This document shows, piece after piece, positions 41,944 through 51,079 of a stretch of DNA of 64,000 bases; position 1 is the first letter of the stretch, and every line of letters begins with the position of its first letter. The position numbers and the translations under genes were made by a program. The stretch lies in NCBI RefSeq assembly GCF_007828035.1, contig NZ_VITV01000001.1, positions 496,001 through 560,000 on the forward strand, read 5' to 3'. The stretch is from Nitrospirillum amazonense. Lineage in GTDB: Bacteria; Pseudomonadota; Alphaproteobacteria; Azospirillales; Azospirillaceae. Under the pieces are notes generated by a model. It was not told the origin of the DNA. It saw only the letters and a program-made list of their open reading frames with translations, and did not search any database.

Positions 41944-42702
41944 ATGACCACGAACACGAACGGCAAGAAGGTCGCGCCCAAGGTCGCGCTGGTGACCGGT
42001 GCGTCCCGCGGCATCGGCGCCGCCATCGCTGAACGGCTGGGCCGCGACGGCCACACCGTCATCATCAACTACGCCGGCAGCGCCACCGCCGCCGAGGCCG
42101 TGGCCGCCAAGATCGAGGCCGCCGGCGGCCGCGCCCTGACCGTGCAGGCCGACGTGGCCGACGCCGCCGCGGTGAAGACCATGTTCGATCGGGTGGAGGC
42201 CGCGTTCGGTGGCGTCGACATCCTGGTCAACAACGCCGGCATCATGCCGTTGGGCGCCATCGCCGACGTGGGCGACGACGCCTTCGACAAGCTGATGGAC
42301 GTCAACCTGAGGGGCACCTTCAACACCCTGCGCGAGGCGGCGCAGCGTCTGCGCGAAGGTGGCCGGGTCATCAACCTCTCCTCCAGCATCGTCGGACTGT
42401 ACCCGCCCACGTACGGCGTGTACGCGGCCACCAAGGCGGCGGTGGAGGCCCTGACCGTGGTCATGGCGCGGGAAATGCGCGGCCGGTCCATCACCGTGAA
42501 CGCCATCGCCCCCGGCCCGACCGCCACCGACCTGTTCCTGAACGGCAAGCCGCAGGAGGTGGTGGACCGGCTGGCCAAGCAGGCCCCGCTGGAGCGCCTG
42601 GGCCAGCCCGAGGATATCGCCGCCGCGGTTGCCTTCCTGGCCGGCCCGGATGGCGCCTGGATCAATGGCCAGGTGCTGCGCGCCAATGGCGGCATCATCT
42701 GA
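41944..42702 (+). CDS. SDR family oxidoreductase (FabG-like)
   Basis: 252 residues from ATG 41944. Classical SDR: cofactor motif TGASRGIG, NNAG at the end of strand 4, catalytic Ser-Tyr-Lys in LSSSIVGLYPPTYGVYAATKAA, and NAIAPGPTATDLF after it. INY at the end of strand 2 instead of an acidic residue suggests NADP(H). It reduces a ketone or oxidises an alcohol of unknown structure. Paired with the next SDR, 33 bases apart, and divergent from LysR. Confidence 0.93.
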   Translation: MTTNTNGKKVAPKVALVTGASRGIGAAIAERLGRDGHTVIINYAGSATAAEAVAAKIEAAGGRALTVQADVADAAAVKTMFDRVEAAFGGVDILVNNAGIMPLGAIADVGDDAFDKLMDVNLRGTFNTLREAAQRLREGGRVINLSSSIVGLYPPTYGVYAATKAAVEALTVVMAREMRGRSITVNAIAPGPTATDLFLNGKPQEVVDRLAKQAPLERLGQPEDIAAAVAFLAGPDGAWINGQVLRANGGII

Positions 42703-42735
42703 ACCGGCACCTGAGGGAATGAGGAGCATGCGATC

Positions 42736-43629
42736 ATGAGCCAAGTCATCGTCATCACCGGCGCCTCCAGCGGGTTCGGCGCCCTGGCCGCCCGCGCCCT
42801 GGCCCAGGCCGGCCATACCGTCTACGCCACCATGCGCGACACCCGGGGCCGCAACGCCCCGCAGGTGGAAAAGGCCAAGGCCTACGCCGCCGAGCATGGC
42901 GTGGATCTGCGCACGGCGGAAATGGACGTGCAGTCCGACGCCTCGGTCGAGGCCGCCGTCGCCCAGATCATCAAGGAGGCCGGCCGCCTTGACGTCATCG
43001 TGCACAACGCCGGCCACATGTCCTTCGGCCCGGCCGAGGCCTTCACCCCGGAGCAGTACGCGCAGCTGTTCGACATCAACGTGCTGAGCACCCAGCGGCT
43101 GAACCGCGCGGCGTTGCCGCACCTGCGGCGCCAGGGCAAGGGCCTGGTGGTGTGGGTGTCCAGCAGCAGCACCCGGGGCGGCACCCCGCCCTATCTGGCG
43201 CCCTATTTCGCCGCCAAGGCCGCCATGGACAGCCTGGCCGTCAGCTACGCCTCGGAACTGACCCGCTGGGGCATCGAGACGGCCATCATCGTCCCGGGCG
43301 CTTTCACCAAGGGCACCAACCACTTCGCCCATTCGGGATCGCCGGCCGACACGGACCGCGCCGCCGAATACAACCAGGGACCCTACGCCGATGTGCCGGA
43401 TCGCGCGCTGAAAGGCCTGGCGGCGCTGGAGCCGCCGGACGCCGACGCCGCCAGCGTGGCCGAGGCCATCGTGCGGGTGGTGGATCTGCCCCATGGCAAG
43501 CGCCCCTTCCGCACCCACATCGACCCGTCGCAGGACGGGGCGGAGGTGGTGAACGGCGTCGCCGACCGGGTGCGGGCCGAAATGTTCCGCCGCATCGGGC
43601 TGGAGGATCTGCTGTCGCCCAAGGCGTAA
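42736..43629 (+). CDS. SDR family oxidoreductase
   Basis: 297 residues. TGASSGFGALAARAL as cofactor motif, HNAGHMSFGPAEAF, and catalytic VSSSSTRGGTPPYLAPYFAAKAA (YxxxK). The C-terminal extension of about 50 residues beyond a usual SDR includes DLPHGKRPFRTHIDPSQDGAEVV, as in the larger classical SDRs. Second gene of the LysR-controlled pair. A clear terminator follows at 43689. Confidence 0.92.
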   Translation: MSQVIVITGASSGFGALAARALAQAGHTVYATMRDTRGRNAPQVEKAKAYAAEHGVDLRTAEMDVQSDASVEAAVAQIIKEAGRLDVIVHNAGHMSFGPAEAFTPEQYAQLFDINVLSTQRLNRAALPHLRRQGKGLVVWVSSSSTRGGTPPYLAPYFAAKAAMDSLAVSYASELTRWGIETAIIVPGAFTKGTNHFAHSGSPADTDRAAEYNQGPYADVPDRALKGLAALEPPDADAASVAEAIVRVVDLPHGKRPFRTHIDPSQDGAEVVNGVADRVRAEMFRRIGLEDLLSPKA

Positions 43630-43688
43630 ACCTGGGCCACCCAACCCGGTGCCCACAGTTTCCTAAACCAACCCGCGTAGACCGGATG

Positions 43689-43719
43689 GGGGTGCCTTAG
43701 TACTAGGGCACCCCTTTTT
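43689..43719 (+). terminator. Rho-independent terminator of the SDR operon
   Basis: A 26-base near-perfect palindrome (GGGGTGCC at 43689-43696 pairing with GGCACCCC at 43707-43714, and a self-complementary TAGTACTA centre) followed by TTTTT. Confidence 0.85.
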
Positions 43720-43899
43720 GTCATGGGCAAGCAGAGCCCCAGAATTCACCCGCCTTTCCGCCTACGTCGGACTGCTTCATGACAGGTGGCGGTGCCCATG
43801 CTAGCGTTCCACCTGTGATTGGTGATTTGCAGTCCCATTTCCTGATCCGTGAAAAAGACTTGGGGGCGTCGTTGAAACCCTTGCTGACCGGAGGAAATC

Positions 43900-44181
43900 T
43901 TGAAGAATAGTCGTCACCGTTTCCTGTGGCGCGGCCTGCTGGCCGCCGCCGCCCTGACCGCCGTCGCGGCCTGCGGGTCGTCCCGCCCCGAGCGGGTGGA
44001 CCTCAGCCACAGCTACCGCATGGTGGACGAGCGCGGCCGCACCGCCGGCCAGGTGGTGTTCTATCCGGCCGGTGGCGGTGCCGTTTACGACGCCGACAAC
44101 AACCTGATCGGCAGCGTCGCCCCGCCCAATTCCACCACCATGGCGCCGCCCCCGGCGCCGGTGCCGCGCAACTATCCCTAA
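43900..44181 (+). CDS. Small exported lipoprotein
   Basis: 93 residues, start TTG 43900 with GGAGGAAATC directly upstream. The signal is RHRFLWRGLLAAAALTAVAAC with a lipobox-like AVAAC (Cys about 25). The mature part is short: SHSYRMVDERGRTAGQVVFYPAGGGAVYDADNNLIGSV, a small beta-rich unit, followed by a Pro-rich tail. No family recognised. It ends before a strong terminator, so it is monocistronic. Confidence 0.75.
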   Translation: MKNSRHRFLWRGLLAAAALTAVAACGSSRPERVDLSHSYRMVDERGRTAGQVVFYPAGGGAVYDADNNLIGSVAPPNSTTMAPPPAPVPRNYP

Positions 44182-44231
44182 AGTTCTCCCGGCCCTCAGA
44201 CACGTGGTTCCCCTCCCGCCTGAGGCTCCTT

Positions 44232-44270
44232 GGGTGGGGACCGGCCGCCCCGGTCCCCACCCATTTTCTT
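44232..44270 (+). terminator. Rho-independent terminator of the small lipoprotein gene
   Basis: Perfect 13-bp stem (44232-44244 with 44250-44262), 5-base loop, then ATTTTCTT. Confidence 0.88.
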
Positions 44271-44462
44271 GCGCCCCATGCCGTGAAAAATTTCTTGGCG
44301 CGCGGCAGTGGGCTGCGCCTGGGCTTTACCGTTCTCCCAGGAAAAGCGCCACCCTCCCCTGCATTGACGCCTCCTGAGCACCGTGGCATTGAGGCCGGAT
44401 CGGCCGGCCGCGGCTGTTCAAGAAATGCGGCTGTTCAAGAAATACAGGGGAGACGCCGTTCC

Positions 44463-45437
44463 ATGAGCCTGCCGCCCGTCCTTGCCCAGAACCTGGCGCT
44501 GCCGGTCATCGCCTCGCCCATGTTCATCGTGTCCAACCCGGATCTGGTCATCGCCCAGTGCCTGGGCGGCATCGTCGGGTCCTTCCCCGCGCTGAACGCC
44601 CGGCCGAAGGAAGCGCTGGATGAGTGGCTGACGCGCATCGACACCACCCTGGCCGACGCCCGCGCCGCCAATCCCGACGCCAAGATCGCGCCCTATGCCG
44701 TGAACCAGATCATCCACCAGTCCAACGACCGGCTGGAGCACGACATGGAGGTGTGCGTGCGCCACAAGGTGCCAATCATCATCACCTCGCTGCGGGCGCC
44801 CGGTGACATCGTGCCCCACGTTCACAGCTACGGCGGCCTGGTGTTCCACGACGTCATCAGCCTGCGCCACGCGGAAAAGGCGCTGGAGGCCGGGGTGGAC
44901 GGGCTGATCCTGGTGGCCGCCGGCGCCGGCGGCCATGCCGGGGCGCTGAGCCCCTTCGCCCTGGTGGGGGAGGTGCGGCGCTTCTACGACGGCCCCATCA
45001 TCCTGTCCGGCGCCATCGCCACCGGCGACGCCATCCTGGCGGCCCAGGCGATGGGGGCGGACCTGGCCTACATGGGCACCCGCTTCATCGCCACGACCGA
45101 GGCCAACGCCGCCGCCGGCTACAAGCAGGCCATCGTGGAGGCCAGCGCGTCCGACATCGTCTACACGCCCTTCTTCACCGGCGTCGCCGGCAACTACCTG
45201 AAGTCCAGCATCGTCGCCGCCGGCATGGATCCCGACAACCTGCCCCAAGTGGACCGTAGCAAGATGAACTTCGGCGCGGCCGCCTCGGGCGCCAAGGCGT
45301 GGAAGGACATTTGGGGCGCCGGCCAGGGCGTGGGCGCCATCGGCGACGTCCTGCCCACCGCCGACCTGATCGCGAAGCTTAAAGACGAATACGCGGCCGC
45401 CAGGAAGCGCCTGCTGGGCCTGCAGGCGATTGTATAA
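44463..45437 (+). CDS. Nitronate monooxygenase (2-nitropropane dioxygenase family)
   Basis: 324 residues from ATG 44463 with AGGGGAGA. TIM-barrel FMN enzyme: LALPVIASPMFIVSNPDLVIAQCLGGIVGSFPALNAR at the N-terminus, ILVAAGAGGHAGALSPFALVGEVRRFYDGPIILSGAIATGDAILAAQAMGADLAYMGTRFIAT in the FMN phosphate region. The His of GGHAG corresponds to the catalytic base of class I enzymes. It oxidises nitronates such as propionate 3-nitronate. Monocistronic between two terminators. Confidence 0.93.
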   Translation: MSLPPVLAQNLALPVIASPMFIVSNPDLVIAQCLGGIVGSFPALNARPKEALDEWLTRIDTTLADARAANPDAKIAPYAVNQIIHQSNDRLEHDMEVCVRHKVPIIITSLRAPGDIVPHVHSYGGLVFHDVISLRHAEKALEAGVDGLILVAAGAGGHAGALSPFALVGEVRRFYDGPIILSGAIATGDAILAAQAMGADLAYMGTRFIATTEANAAAGYKQAIVEASASDIVYTPFFTGVAGNYLKSSIVAAGMDPDNLPQVDRSKMNFGAAASGAKAWKDIWGAGQGVGAIGDVLPTADLIAKLKDEYAAARKRLLGLQAIV

Positions 45438-45445
45438 ATGAAGAA

Positions 45446-45480
45446 GGGGCGCGCCGGCCGGACCGGCGCGCCCCGTTTTG
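45446..45480 (+). terminator. Rho-independent terminator of the nitronate monooxygenase gene
   Basis: Perfect 12-bp stem GGGGCGCGCCGG/CCGGCGCGCCCC (45446-45457, 45463-45474) followed by GTTTTG. It lies between convergent genes and may also serve the gene at 45494. Confidence 0.88.
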
Positions 45481-45493
45481 CTTCAAAGCGGCC

Positions 45494-45838
45494 TTAGTGG
45501 TCGGAACCGTGCAGGATCTGGCCACGGATGCCCGTGTCGTAGGCCAAGCCCGCCTCGGTCACGATGGCGGCGTTGGGGAACTGCGACTTGATCAGGCCCT
45601 TGCGCTCCAGCGCCACCCAGGCGGCCTCGTTGGACAGGCCGGTGGCATCGGCCGACATCACGGTGTAAGGCCCCAGGTGGAAGTGGTTACCGTGCGCGTG
45701 GGGGAAGCGGTCGACCATCACGCCGCCCTCGACCACCGGCTGGCCCACGCCCTCAAGCCCGGCCAGGACCTGAAGCAGGGTCAGAGTCTTCAGCTGCAGG
45801 GCATTCAGGTTCAGCGGGTTCTTTTTCACGGGCGGCAT
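45494..45838 (-). CDS. Conserved hypothetical protein of 114 residues
   Basis: Start ATG 45838 with GAGGA upstream. It begins MPPVKKNPLNLNALQLKTLTLLQVLA and has a His-rich middle (VDRFPHAHGNHFHLGPYTVMSADATG), then NEAAWVALERKGLIKSQFPNAAIVTEAGL, which looks like a small helical domain ending like a winged helix. The His cluster could bind a metal. I do not know a function; the start is reminiscent of a conserved alphaproteobacterial protein. Confidence 0.75.
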   Translation of the reverse strand: MPPVKKNPLNLNALQLKTLTLLQVLAGLEGVGQPVVEGGVMVDRFPHAHGNHFHLGPYTVMSADATGLSNEAAWVALERKGLIKSQFPNAAIVTEAGLAYDTGIRGQILHGSDH

Positions 45839-45957
45839 GGGCGGGTCCTCAAAGGAAGGGCTATTGGGCAATGAATATGGGGTTGCCATTTACCCCCGCC
45901 AGCCCGCCGGGGGCAAGCCGTCAGCAATGCTGGCCTGCCCCAACGCCGCCCCCGGCG

Positions 45958-47361
45958 TCAGGCCTTGCCGGCCCGCGTCCACCATCCCGCCGGCAGGTTC
46001 AGTTCCAGCAGACCCGCCGCCAGCATGATGCCGCACAGCCACCAGGTCTGCCACACGCCGTAGGAGAAGCAGCCCACCGCGATGGTGGCGGCGATGGCGG
46101 CCAGCGCCGTGGCCTGGGCATAAGCCGGCAGGCGCCGCGTGCCCCAGGCCAGCCCCACGCCCAGCCATGTGTAGAGCAGGCTGCCCACCACCCCCAGCTC
46201 CAGCAGCACCTGCAGGAAAATATTGTGCGGATGCAGGGGGATGATGGGGGATTCAGGGTGGAACTTGGAAACCTCGCCCTCATCCGGGATGTTGCGGGAA
46301 CTGTCCAGTCCCCAGCCGAGCAGAGGTTTTTCCAGGATGCGGCGGGCGGCCACGTCCCAGATTTCCACCCGGTGGCGGAAGCTCCACGGCATGCGCGCCT
46401 CTTCCGTCAAGCCGGCGCGGTGCAGGGCCAGCGAGATGGGGATGGAGAGGGTGGGACCGGCCACCAGCGCCACGATCAGCAGCACCCGGGCCGTGCGCGC
46501 GGAAAGCCGCGCCAGGCCGTAGAACACCAGGCCCGCGCCCAGGCCCACCTTGGCCGAGGCGCTGGTGCCGCCCAGCGCCGCCAGGAAAAAGGCCGCTGGC
46601 ATCACCCAGGCCCAAGGCATGGCCCGCCCAGCCGGGGGCAGCCTCATCACCGTCAGCGCCGGCAGGCGGGCGACGGCCCCCCGGCCTGTGACCCAGGCCA
46701 GGCGAGCCAGGCCCAGACCCAGGGGCCAGGCCAGCGTGGCGAACAGCACGGCGGGCCGGTTCAGCGCCCGGTCATGGTCTACTTTCGTGCCCTCAAGCGC
46801 CTTTTCCAGGCGGTAGATGGGTTGGTCGCCCACCACCTCGACGGCGAAGATGGCCAGGCCCACCAGCATGCCGATGACGGCCCAGCGGATCAGCAGCCAG
46901 CGTCGCTGCTCATCCACCTCGCGCAGGGTGCCGATCCAGAACAGGAAGGGCACGACAGTGTAGAGGAATGTCAGCAGCTGCCCCACGCCGTCCTTGCGCA
47001 CGGGCGTCCACAGCACGGATACCGCCCCCAGCAGCAGGCACAGCGCCAGGGGCAGCAGGGGCGTGGCGCGCCAGGTCGCGCGGGCGGTGAGCAGCGTGGG
47101 CAGCCGGCGGGCGGTGAGCGCGTAGAGGATGCCGCCCAGGAAGGACAGGCTGATCAGGGCGGGTGCCGTGCCCAAGGGCAGCAGGGCGCAGACGAAGCCC
47201 AGCACGGTCAGCAGGAATAGCGTCAGGCCCGTCCATGCCAGGCTGAAGGGCGCCGCCTTCCGGGATATGGCGGTGGGCTCGGCCGCCGGCGGGGCGGCAG
47301 GCAAGGGGGACATGACCGGTGCACTGGCCCGCAGTTCGCGCGTGGTCTGGGTCGACGACAT
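45958..47361 (-). CDS. O-antigen ligase/polymerase family membrane protein
   Basis: 467 residues, about 12 helices. The Wzy_C/WaaL signature is in the second half: HRVEIWDVAARRILEKPLLGWGLDSSRN followed by a periplasmic loop and PIIPLHPHNIFLQVLLELGVVGSLLYTW, with the conserved HPHN...E.G pattern. Such proteins ligate or polymerise undecaprenyl-linked glycan at the periplasmic face. Neighbouring GT9 and GT4 genes support a role in LPS or exopolysaccharide. ATG 47361 has GGAG upstream. Confidence 0.9.
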   Translation of the reverse strand: MSSTQTTRELRASAPVMSPLPAAPPAAEPTAISRKAAPFSLAWTGLTLFLLTVLGFVCALLPLGTAPALISLSFLGGILYALTARRLPTLLTARATWRATPLLPLALCLLLGAVSVLWTPVRKDGVGQLLTFLYTVVPFLFWIGTLREVDEQRRWLLIRWAVIGMLVGLAIFAVEVVGDQPIYRLEKALEGTKVDHDRALNRPAVLFATLAWPLGLGLARLAWVTGRGAVARLPALTVMRLPPAGRAMPWAWVMPAAFFLAALGGTSASAKVGLGAGLVFYGLARLSARTARVLLIVALVAGPTLSIPISLALHRAGLTEEARMPWSFRHRVEIWDVAARRILEKPLLGWGLDSSRNIPDEGEVSKFHPESPIIPLHPHNIFLQVLLELGVVGSLLYTWLGVGLAWGTRRLPAYAQATALAAIAATIAVGCFSYGVWQTWWLCGIMLAAGLLELNLPAGWWTRAGKA

Positions 47362-47461
47362 CTTGCTCCAGCGTATCTCTCCGGTGGCCCAAGGCCCCCC
47401 AGCCTGGCCACCAAGGCCCCACCTTTTACTCGGGAACGGCCATGGTCCTAGCGCTTTTTTA

Positions 47462-48457
47462 TCAGGTCACAGGATGGGCATGGGGATAGGCCGTCACCTG
47501 GGCCAGCAATTCAGCCGCGGCGTCCGCCACGTGACTGAGGGAAAGTGCCGCCATGCGGGCCTCGGGCGACGCGCCCGGCTCGGCCACCGGCGCCACCACG
47601 GCCCGGGCTTGGGAACCCCACGGCGCATAGAGGTGCGACGGGGTGGGCCCGAACAGACCCAGCGTGGGCGTACCGGCCGCGGCGGCCACATGCATCAGGC
47701 CGCTGTCGTTGCCGACGAACAGCCGCGCCCGTTCCAGGCAGGCGCCCGCCAGCAGCGGATCGGTGCGGCCCACCAGGTCGATGACCCGGCCGGCACCCAG
47801 CGCGGCCCCCAGGGCGTCCAGCACCGGTGCGCAGCGCGGCCGTTCCGCTTCCGCCGCCAGGACCATGACCCGGGCGGGGCTGGGACCGGCCGCGAGCGGG
47901 CCGGCCACCATCCGTAGGGCCAGCGCGGCGAAGCGATCCGCCGGCCATTCCTTACCCGTCCAGTTGGCGGCGGGGCCCAGCGCCAGGATCGGGCCCCCGG
48001 TGTCGGGCCCCAGAAGGACGCGCGCCTCGTCGCGGATGGCGTCATTCAGGAACAGGCGGGGGTTGGGCGGCGGCTCCAGCCCCAGCACCTGGCCCAGAGA
48101 CACGACCTTGGGCTGGCGATCGTCACCGCCCCGGAACGTGGCGCGGCGACCGGCCAGGACCAGGCGCGACACGGCGCTGTTGCGCAGATCCACCACCAAA
48201 TCCCAGCGCCGGCCCGCCACCTGCCGCCACAGGTCCAGCCAGTGGCCGGCCAGCCGCCGCTTGGGCATGGCGATGATCTCGTCCAGGCGGGGCACGGCGC
48301 GGAACAGGGGGGCGGCGATGGGACCGCAGGCGATGGTGAAGCGCGCATCCGGCATCTGGTGCACCAGATGCCCCAGCAAGCCGGTTGTCAGCACCGCGTC
48401 GCCCAGACGGGTGGAGGTGATGAACAAAACCCGCAACAGACTGGCCCCCAAACCCAC
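47462..48457 (-). CDS. Glycosyltransferase family 9 (heptosyltransferase-like)
   Basis: 331 residues from GTG 48457; TTG 48436 is an alternative with GGGGG upstream and gives the more typical MRVLFITSTRLGDAVLTTG start. The N-terminal motif xRxGDxVLTTG and the C-terminal ARLFVGNDSGLMHVAAAAGTPTLGLFGPTPSHLYAPWG are the GT9 hallmarks. It transfers heptose or another sugar to LPS core. Cotranscribed with the O-antigen ligase, 100 bases apart. Confidence 0.93.
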   Translation of the reverse strand: MGLGASLLRVLFITSTRLGDAVLTTGLLGHLVHQMPDARFTIACGPIAAPLFRAVPRLDEIIAMPKRRLAGHWLDLWRQVAGRRWDLVVDLRNSAVSRLVLAGRRATFRGGDDRQPKVVSLGQVLGLEPPPNPRLFLNDAIRDEARVLLGPDTGGPILALGPAANWTGKEWPADRFAALALRMVAGPLAAGPSPARVMVLAAEAERPRCAPVLDALGAALGAGRVIDLVGRTDPLLAGACLERARLFVGNDSGLMHVAAAAGTPTLGLFGPTPSHLYAPWGSQARAVVAPVAEPGASPEARMAALSLSHVADAAAELLAQVTAYPHAHPVT

Positions 48458-48620
48458 GGCATGACCCCGGCGACCGGCCCCTTATACAAGCGCCGTCAGA
48501 CGCTTGCCAATGCGGCGATGGCGGTCGACCCTTGCATACGGATGGGAACCCTTGCGGCGTAACGCGCCACCCCTTACCTGTTGAAGCACCCCATTGGGAA
48601 AACTGTTCAGGTCCGGCATC

Positions 48621-49544
48621 ATGACTGAAGGCGTCGCATTTTCCTGGCCCCTGATCACCCACGGCGTGGCCGGCCGGCTTGCCGACCGGGGCGTGCTGGC
48701 GCTGACCGGGCCCGACGCCCGCACCTTCCTGCAGGGGCTGATCACCAACGACGTTCGCCGCGTCAGCACCTCCCACGCCATCTACGCCTTGTTCCTGACC
48801 GCCCAAGGCAAGTTCCTGCACGAGCTGTTCGTGACCGCCCAGGTGGATGCCGACGGCAACGAAACCCTGCTGATCGAGACGGAGGCGGCGCGGGCGCCCG
48901 ACCTGCTGCGCCGCCTGTCGATGTACAAGCTGCGGTCCAAGGTGGCCTTGGCCGACGCCAGCGCCCGATGGGCGGTGGGCGTAGCCCTGGACGGGGCGGC
49001 GCCGGACGCCGCGCCTGGTGCCGCGGGGATCATGGAAACGCCGGACGGCCCGGCCATCGCCTATGTCGATCCGCGCCATGCCGGTCTGGGCTTGCGCCTG
49101 CTGCTGCCCCGCCCGCTGGCGGAGAGCCTGCCCGACGCAGCCGACGCCTACGCCCGGCGCCGGCTGGACCTGGGCGTGCCGGATGGCAGCCGCGATCTGG
49201 TGCCGGAAAAGTCCATTCCGCTCGAGAACGGCATGGACAGCCTATCCGCTGTGGCCTTCGACAAGGGCTGCTACATGGGTCAGGAACTGACGGCCCGCAC
49301 CCACTATCGCGCCCTGATCCGCAAGCGCCTGATGCGGGTGACGGCAACCGACGGAAACGCCCTGCCCGCCGCCGGCACGCCGGTGCTGTGGGGGGAGCGC
49401 GAGGTGGGCGAAATGCGCAGCAGCCTGGGGCCCCTGGGCCTCGCGGTCCTGCGGATCGAGGACGTGGAAAAGCCCGACGTGGCCCTGAGCTGCGGCGGCG
49501 TGCCGCTGACGGTCAGTGGCCCGGTGCCGGCGCCCCGGCCTTGA
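48621..49544 (+). CDS. ygfZ: Folate-binding protein YgfZ (iron-sulphur cluster repair)
   Basis: 307 residues from ATG 48621. The GcvT-like fold begins HGVAGRLADRGVLALTGPDARTFLQGLITNDV, and the signature K-G-C-Y-x-G-Q-E is present as FDKGCYMGQELTARTHYR. The Cys in this motif is needed for function in E. coli YgfZ. It helps maintain Fe-S enzymes with tetrahydrofolate. It divides the two polysaccharide transcription units and overlaps the convergent GT4 gene by 32 bases. Confidence 0.92.
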   Translation: MTEGVAFSWPLITHGVAGRLADRGVLALTGPDARTFLQGLITNDVRRVSTSHAIYALFLTAQGKFLHELFVTAQVDADGNETLLIETEAARAPDLLRRLSMYKLRSKVALADASARWAVGVALDGAAPDAAPGAAGIMETPDGPAIAYVDPRHAGLGLRLLLPRPLAESLPDAADAYARRRLDLGVPDGSRDLVPEKSIPLENGMDSLSAVAFDKGCYMGQELTARTHYRALIRKRLMRVTATDGNALPAAGTPVLWGEREVGEMRSSLGPLGLAVLRIEDVEKPDVALSCGGVPLTVSGPVPAPRP

Positions 49545-50697
49545 GCGCGGCGGCGGCGGCCGCCTCGGCAGAAGCGATCAGTTCGGCGTAGAGCCGTTCC
49601 AGCGCCTCCAGGCTGGTGGCCTGGTTGTAGGCGGGCAGCTCCGGCCGGTGACGCAGGCGGAGTCCAGCCGCACGGGCCTGTGCCATCGCCTCCAGCGCCA
49701 CGCCCAACTGCTCCGCCAAGTCATCGGCATCGCCCAGGGCCGCCAGCGGGGCCAGCGCCAAGCCGCTGCCCGTTCGCGCGCCGTCGGCCGCGCTGAACGC
49801 GTCCCTGCCGTCCTGTGACGGGGGCTGCAGGATGGTGCGGGCCCCTTCCGAGGCGGAGGCCACGACGGGTACGCCGGCGTCCAGTGCCTCCAGGAACACC
49901 AGACCGAACGGTTCGAACCGGGAGGGGGAACAGAACAGGTCGGCGGCGTGGTAGAAATCTTTTACATCGCCCCGAAAGCCCAGGAAGCGGATGGCCGGGC
50001 AGTCTGCCGCCTGTTGGCGCAATGCCCCCATCTCGGGACCATCGCCAACGATGGCCAGCTTGAGGTGCGGGTGGTCCAAGCCGCGCACCGCGCTGACCAA
50101 CAGGTCGAAGCCCTTTTCCCGGATCAGCGGCCCCACGCCCAAGGTCAGCACGTCGCCCGGCAGTTCCGCACCCATTTCCGCACGCAGTGCGGCGATGCGG
50201 CCGGCATGCGGGACGGGATGGGCCTGCCGCCACAGGTTCACGCGGGCGATGCGCCCCTCGAACCCGCCCAGCTTGGCCTCCTGTGCCTGCCAATCGGTGG
50301 TGGCGACCACGGCGTCGTGGTTCTGGTACCACCGGCGGCGGTAATCGGGGTGCATGGTGGCCAGCAGGGATGGGCGGCCCGGCAACAGCGGCCGCAGCCG
50401 GCCCACGGTCTGGCCCGCGCGGCCGCCATGGCAATGGATGACATCCGGCCGGAAGCGGCGGATATGGCTCCATATCCCCGGGGCCATGAGGCCGGGTCCC
50501 ACCGTCACCACCCGCAGTCCCGGCAGCGCGCCCGAGGGCGGTAGCTGGTCGCGGATGGAACGACCGCCCGCGTCGGCGCAATCAGCCCGGACGATCAGCA
50601 GCACGTCGTGGTGGCGCGCCTGGGCCGTCGCCAATTCCGTGACGTGGCGTTCCGCCCCACGGAACCCTTTGGACAATATAATCTGGACGATACGCAT
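49513..50697 (-). CDS. Glycosyltransferase family 4
   Basis: 394 residues from ATG 50697 (MRIVQIILSKGFRGAERHVTELA). The N-terminal GT-B domain has the acceptor-side GGAERHV-like motif, and the C-terminal domain holds the donor-binding region LTLGVGPLIREKGFDLLVSAV and DLFCSPSRFEPFGLVFLEALDAGVPVVAS with the E-x7-E motif. It uses an NDP-sugar to extend a cell-surface glycan, probably in the same pathway as the GT9 and ligase genes. Confidence 0.92.
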   Translation of the reverse strand: MRIVQIILSKGFRGAERHVTELATAQARHHDVLLIVRADCADAGGRSIRDQLPPSGALPGLRVVTVGPGLMAPGIWSHIRRFRPDVIHCHGGRAGQTVGRLRPLLPGRPSLLATMHPDYRRRWYQNHDAVVATTDWQAQEAKLGGFEGRIARVNLWRQAHPVPHAGRIAALRAEMGAELPGDVLTLGVGPLIREKGFDLLVSAVRGLDHPHLKLAIVGDGPEMGALRQQAADCPAIRFLGFRGDVKDFYHAADLFCSPSRFEPFGLVFLEALDAGVPVVASASEGARTILQPPSQDGRDAFSAADGARTGSGLALAPLAALGDADDLAEQLGVALEAMAQARAAGLRLRHRPELPAYNQATSLEALERLYAELIASAEAAAAAALKAGAPAPGH

Positions 50698-51079
50698 ACA
50701 GGCCCTCGATACGAAACCCGCGCAGCCACAACGGCGCAGACAACCGGGCCTCCTCACCCAGGATCCAGGCGCACCAACTTCGCCCGACCTGATCCTTCCT
50801 ACGCCCTGCCCGGCGTGGGGGCAAGCCCCCGCCCGGCACCCGGCATTAAGGTCGCAATCGCGCACCCTGGTCGCGCGGTCTCTTGGTACGCGCCTGATGA
50901 CGCCAACCCATCATCGTGCCAGCCGGCGCAAAGTGCTTAAGTACAAAGTCATTGACGAAGATGGGGCGCCCTCCCACACCATGCGCCTTGGACCGGGGCG
51001 CCTTGGACCGGGGCGCCCTGGACCGGGGCGCCCTGGAGATCGGCGTGTGTGGAAATGGGACGACAGGCGGGTGGGGGGT
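50698..51079. other. 382-bp divergent region with a tandem repeat
   Basis: It lies between GT4 and the HAMP protein. It contains the 15-bp tandem repeat listed separately at 50983-51037. No palindrome or sigma-70 promoter stood out. It is open in the reading frame of the downstream gene, so an earlier start cannot be fully excluded. Confidence 0.5.
50983..51037 (+). repeat. 15-bp tandem repeat, 3.7 copies
   Basis: Units GCGCCTTGGACCGGG (50983, 50998), GCGCCCTGGACCGGG (51013) and a partial fourth (51028). It lies about 45 bases before the HAMP gene start. If translation began at the in-frame ATG 50981, it would encode a repeated RLGPG/RPGPG peptide, but that ATG has no ribosome-binding site. 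Confidence 0.9.
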
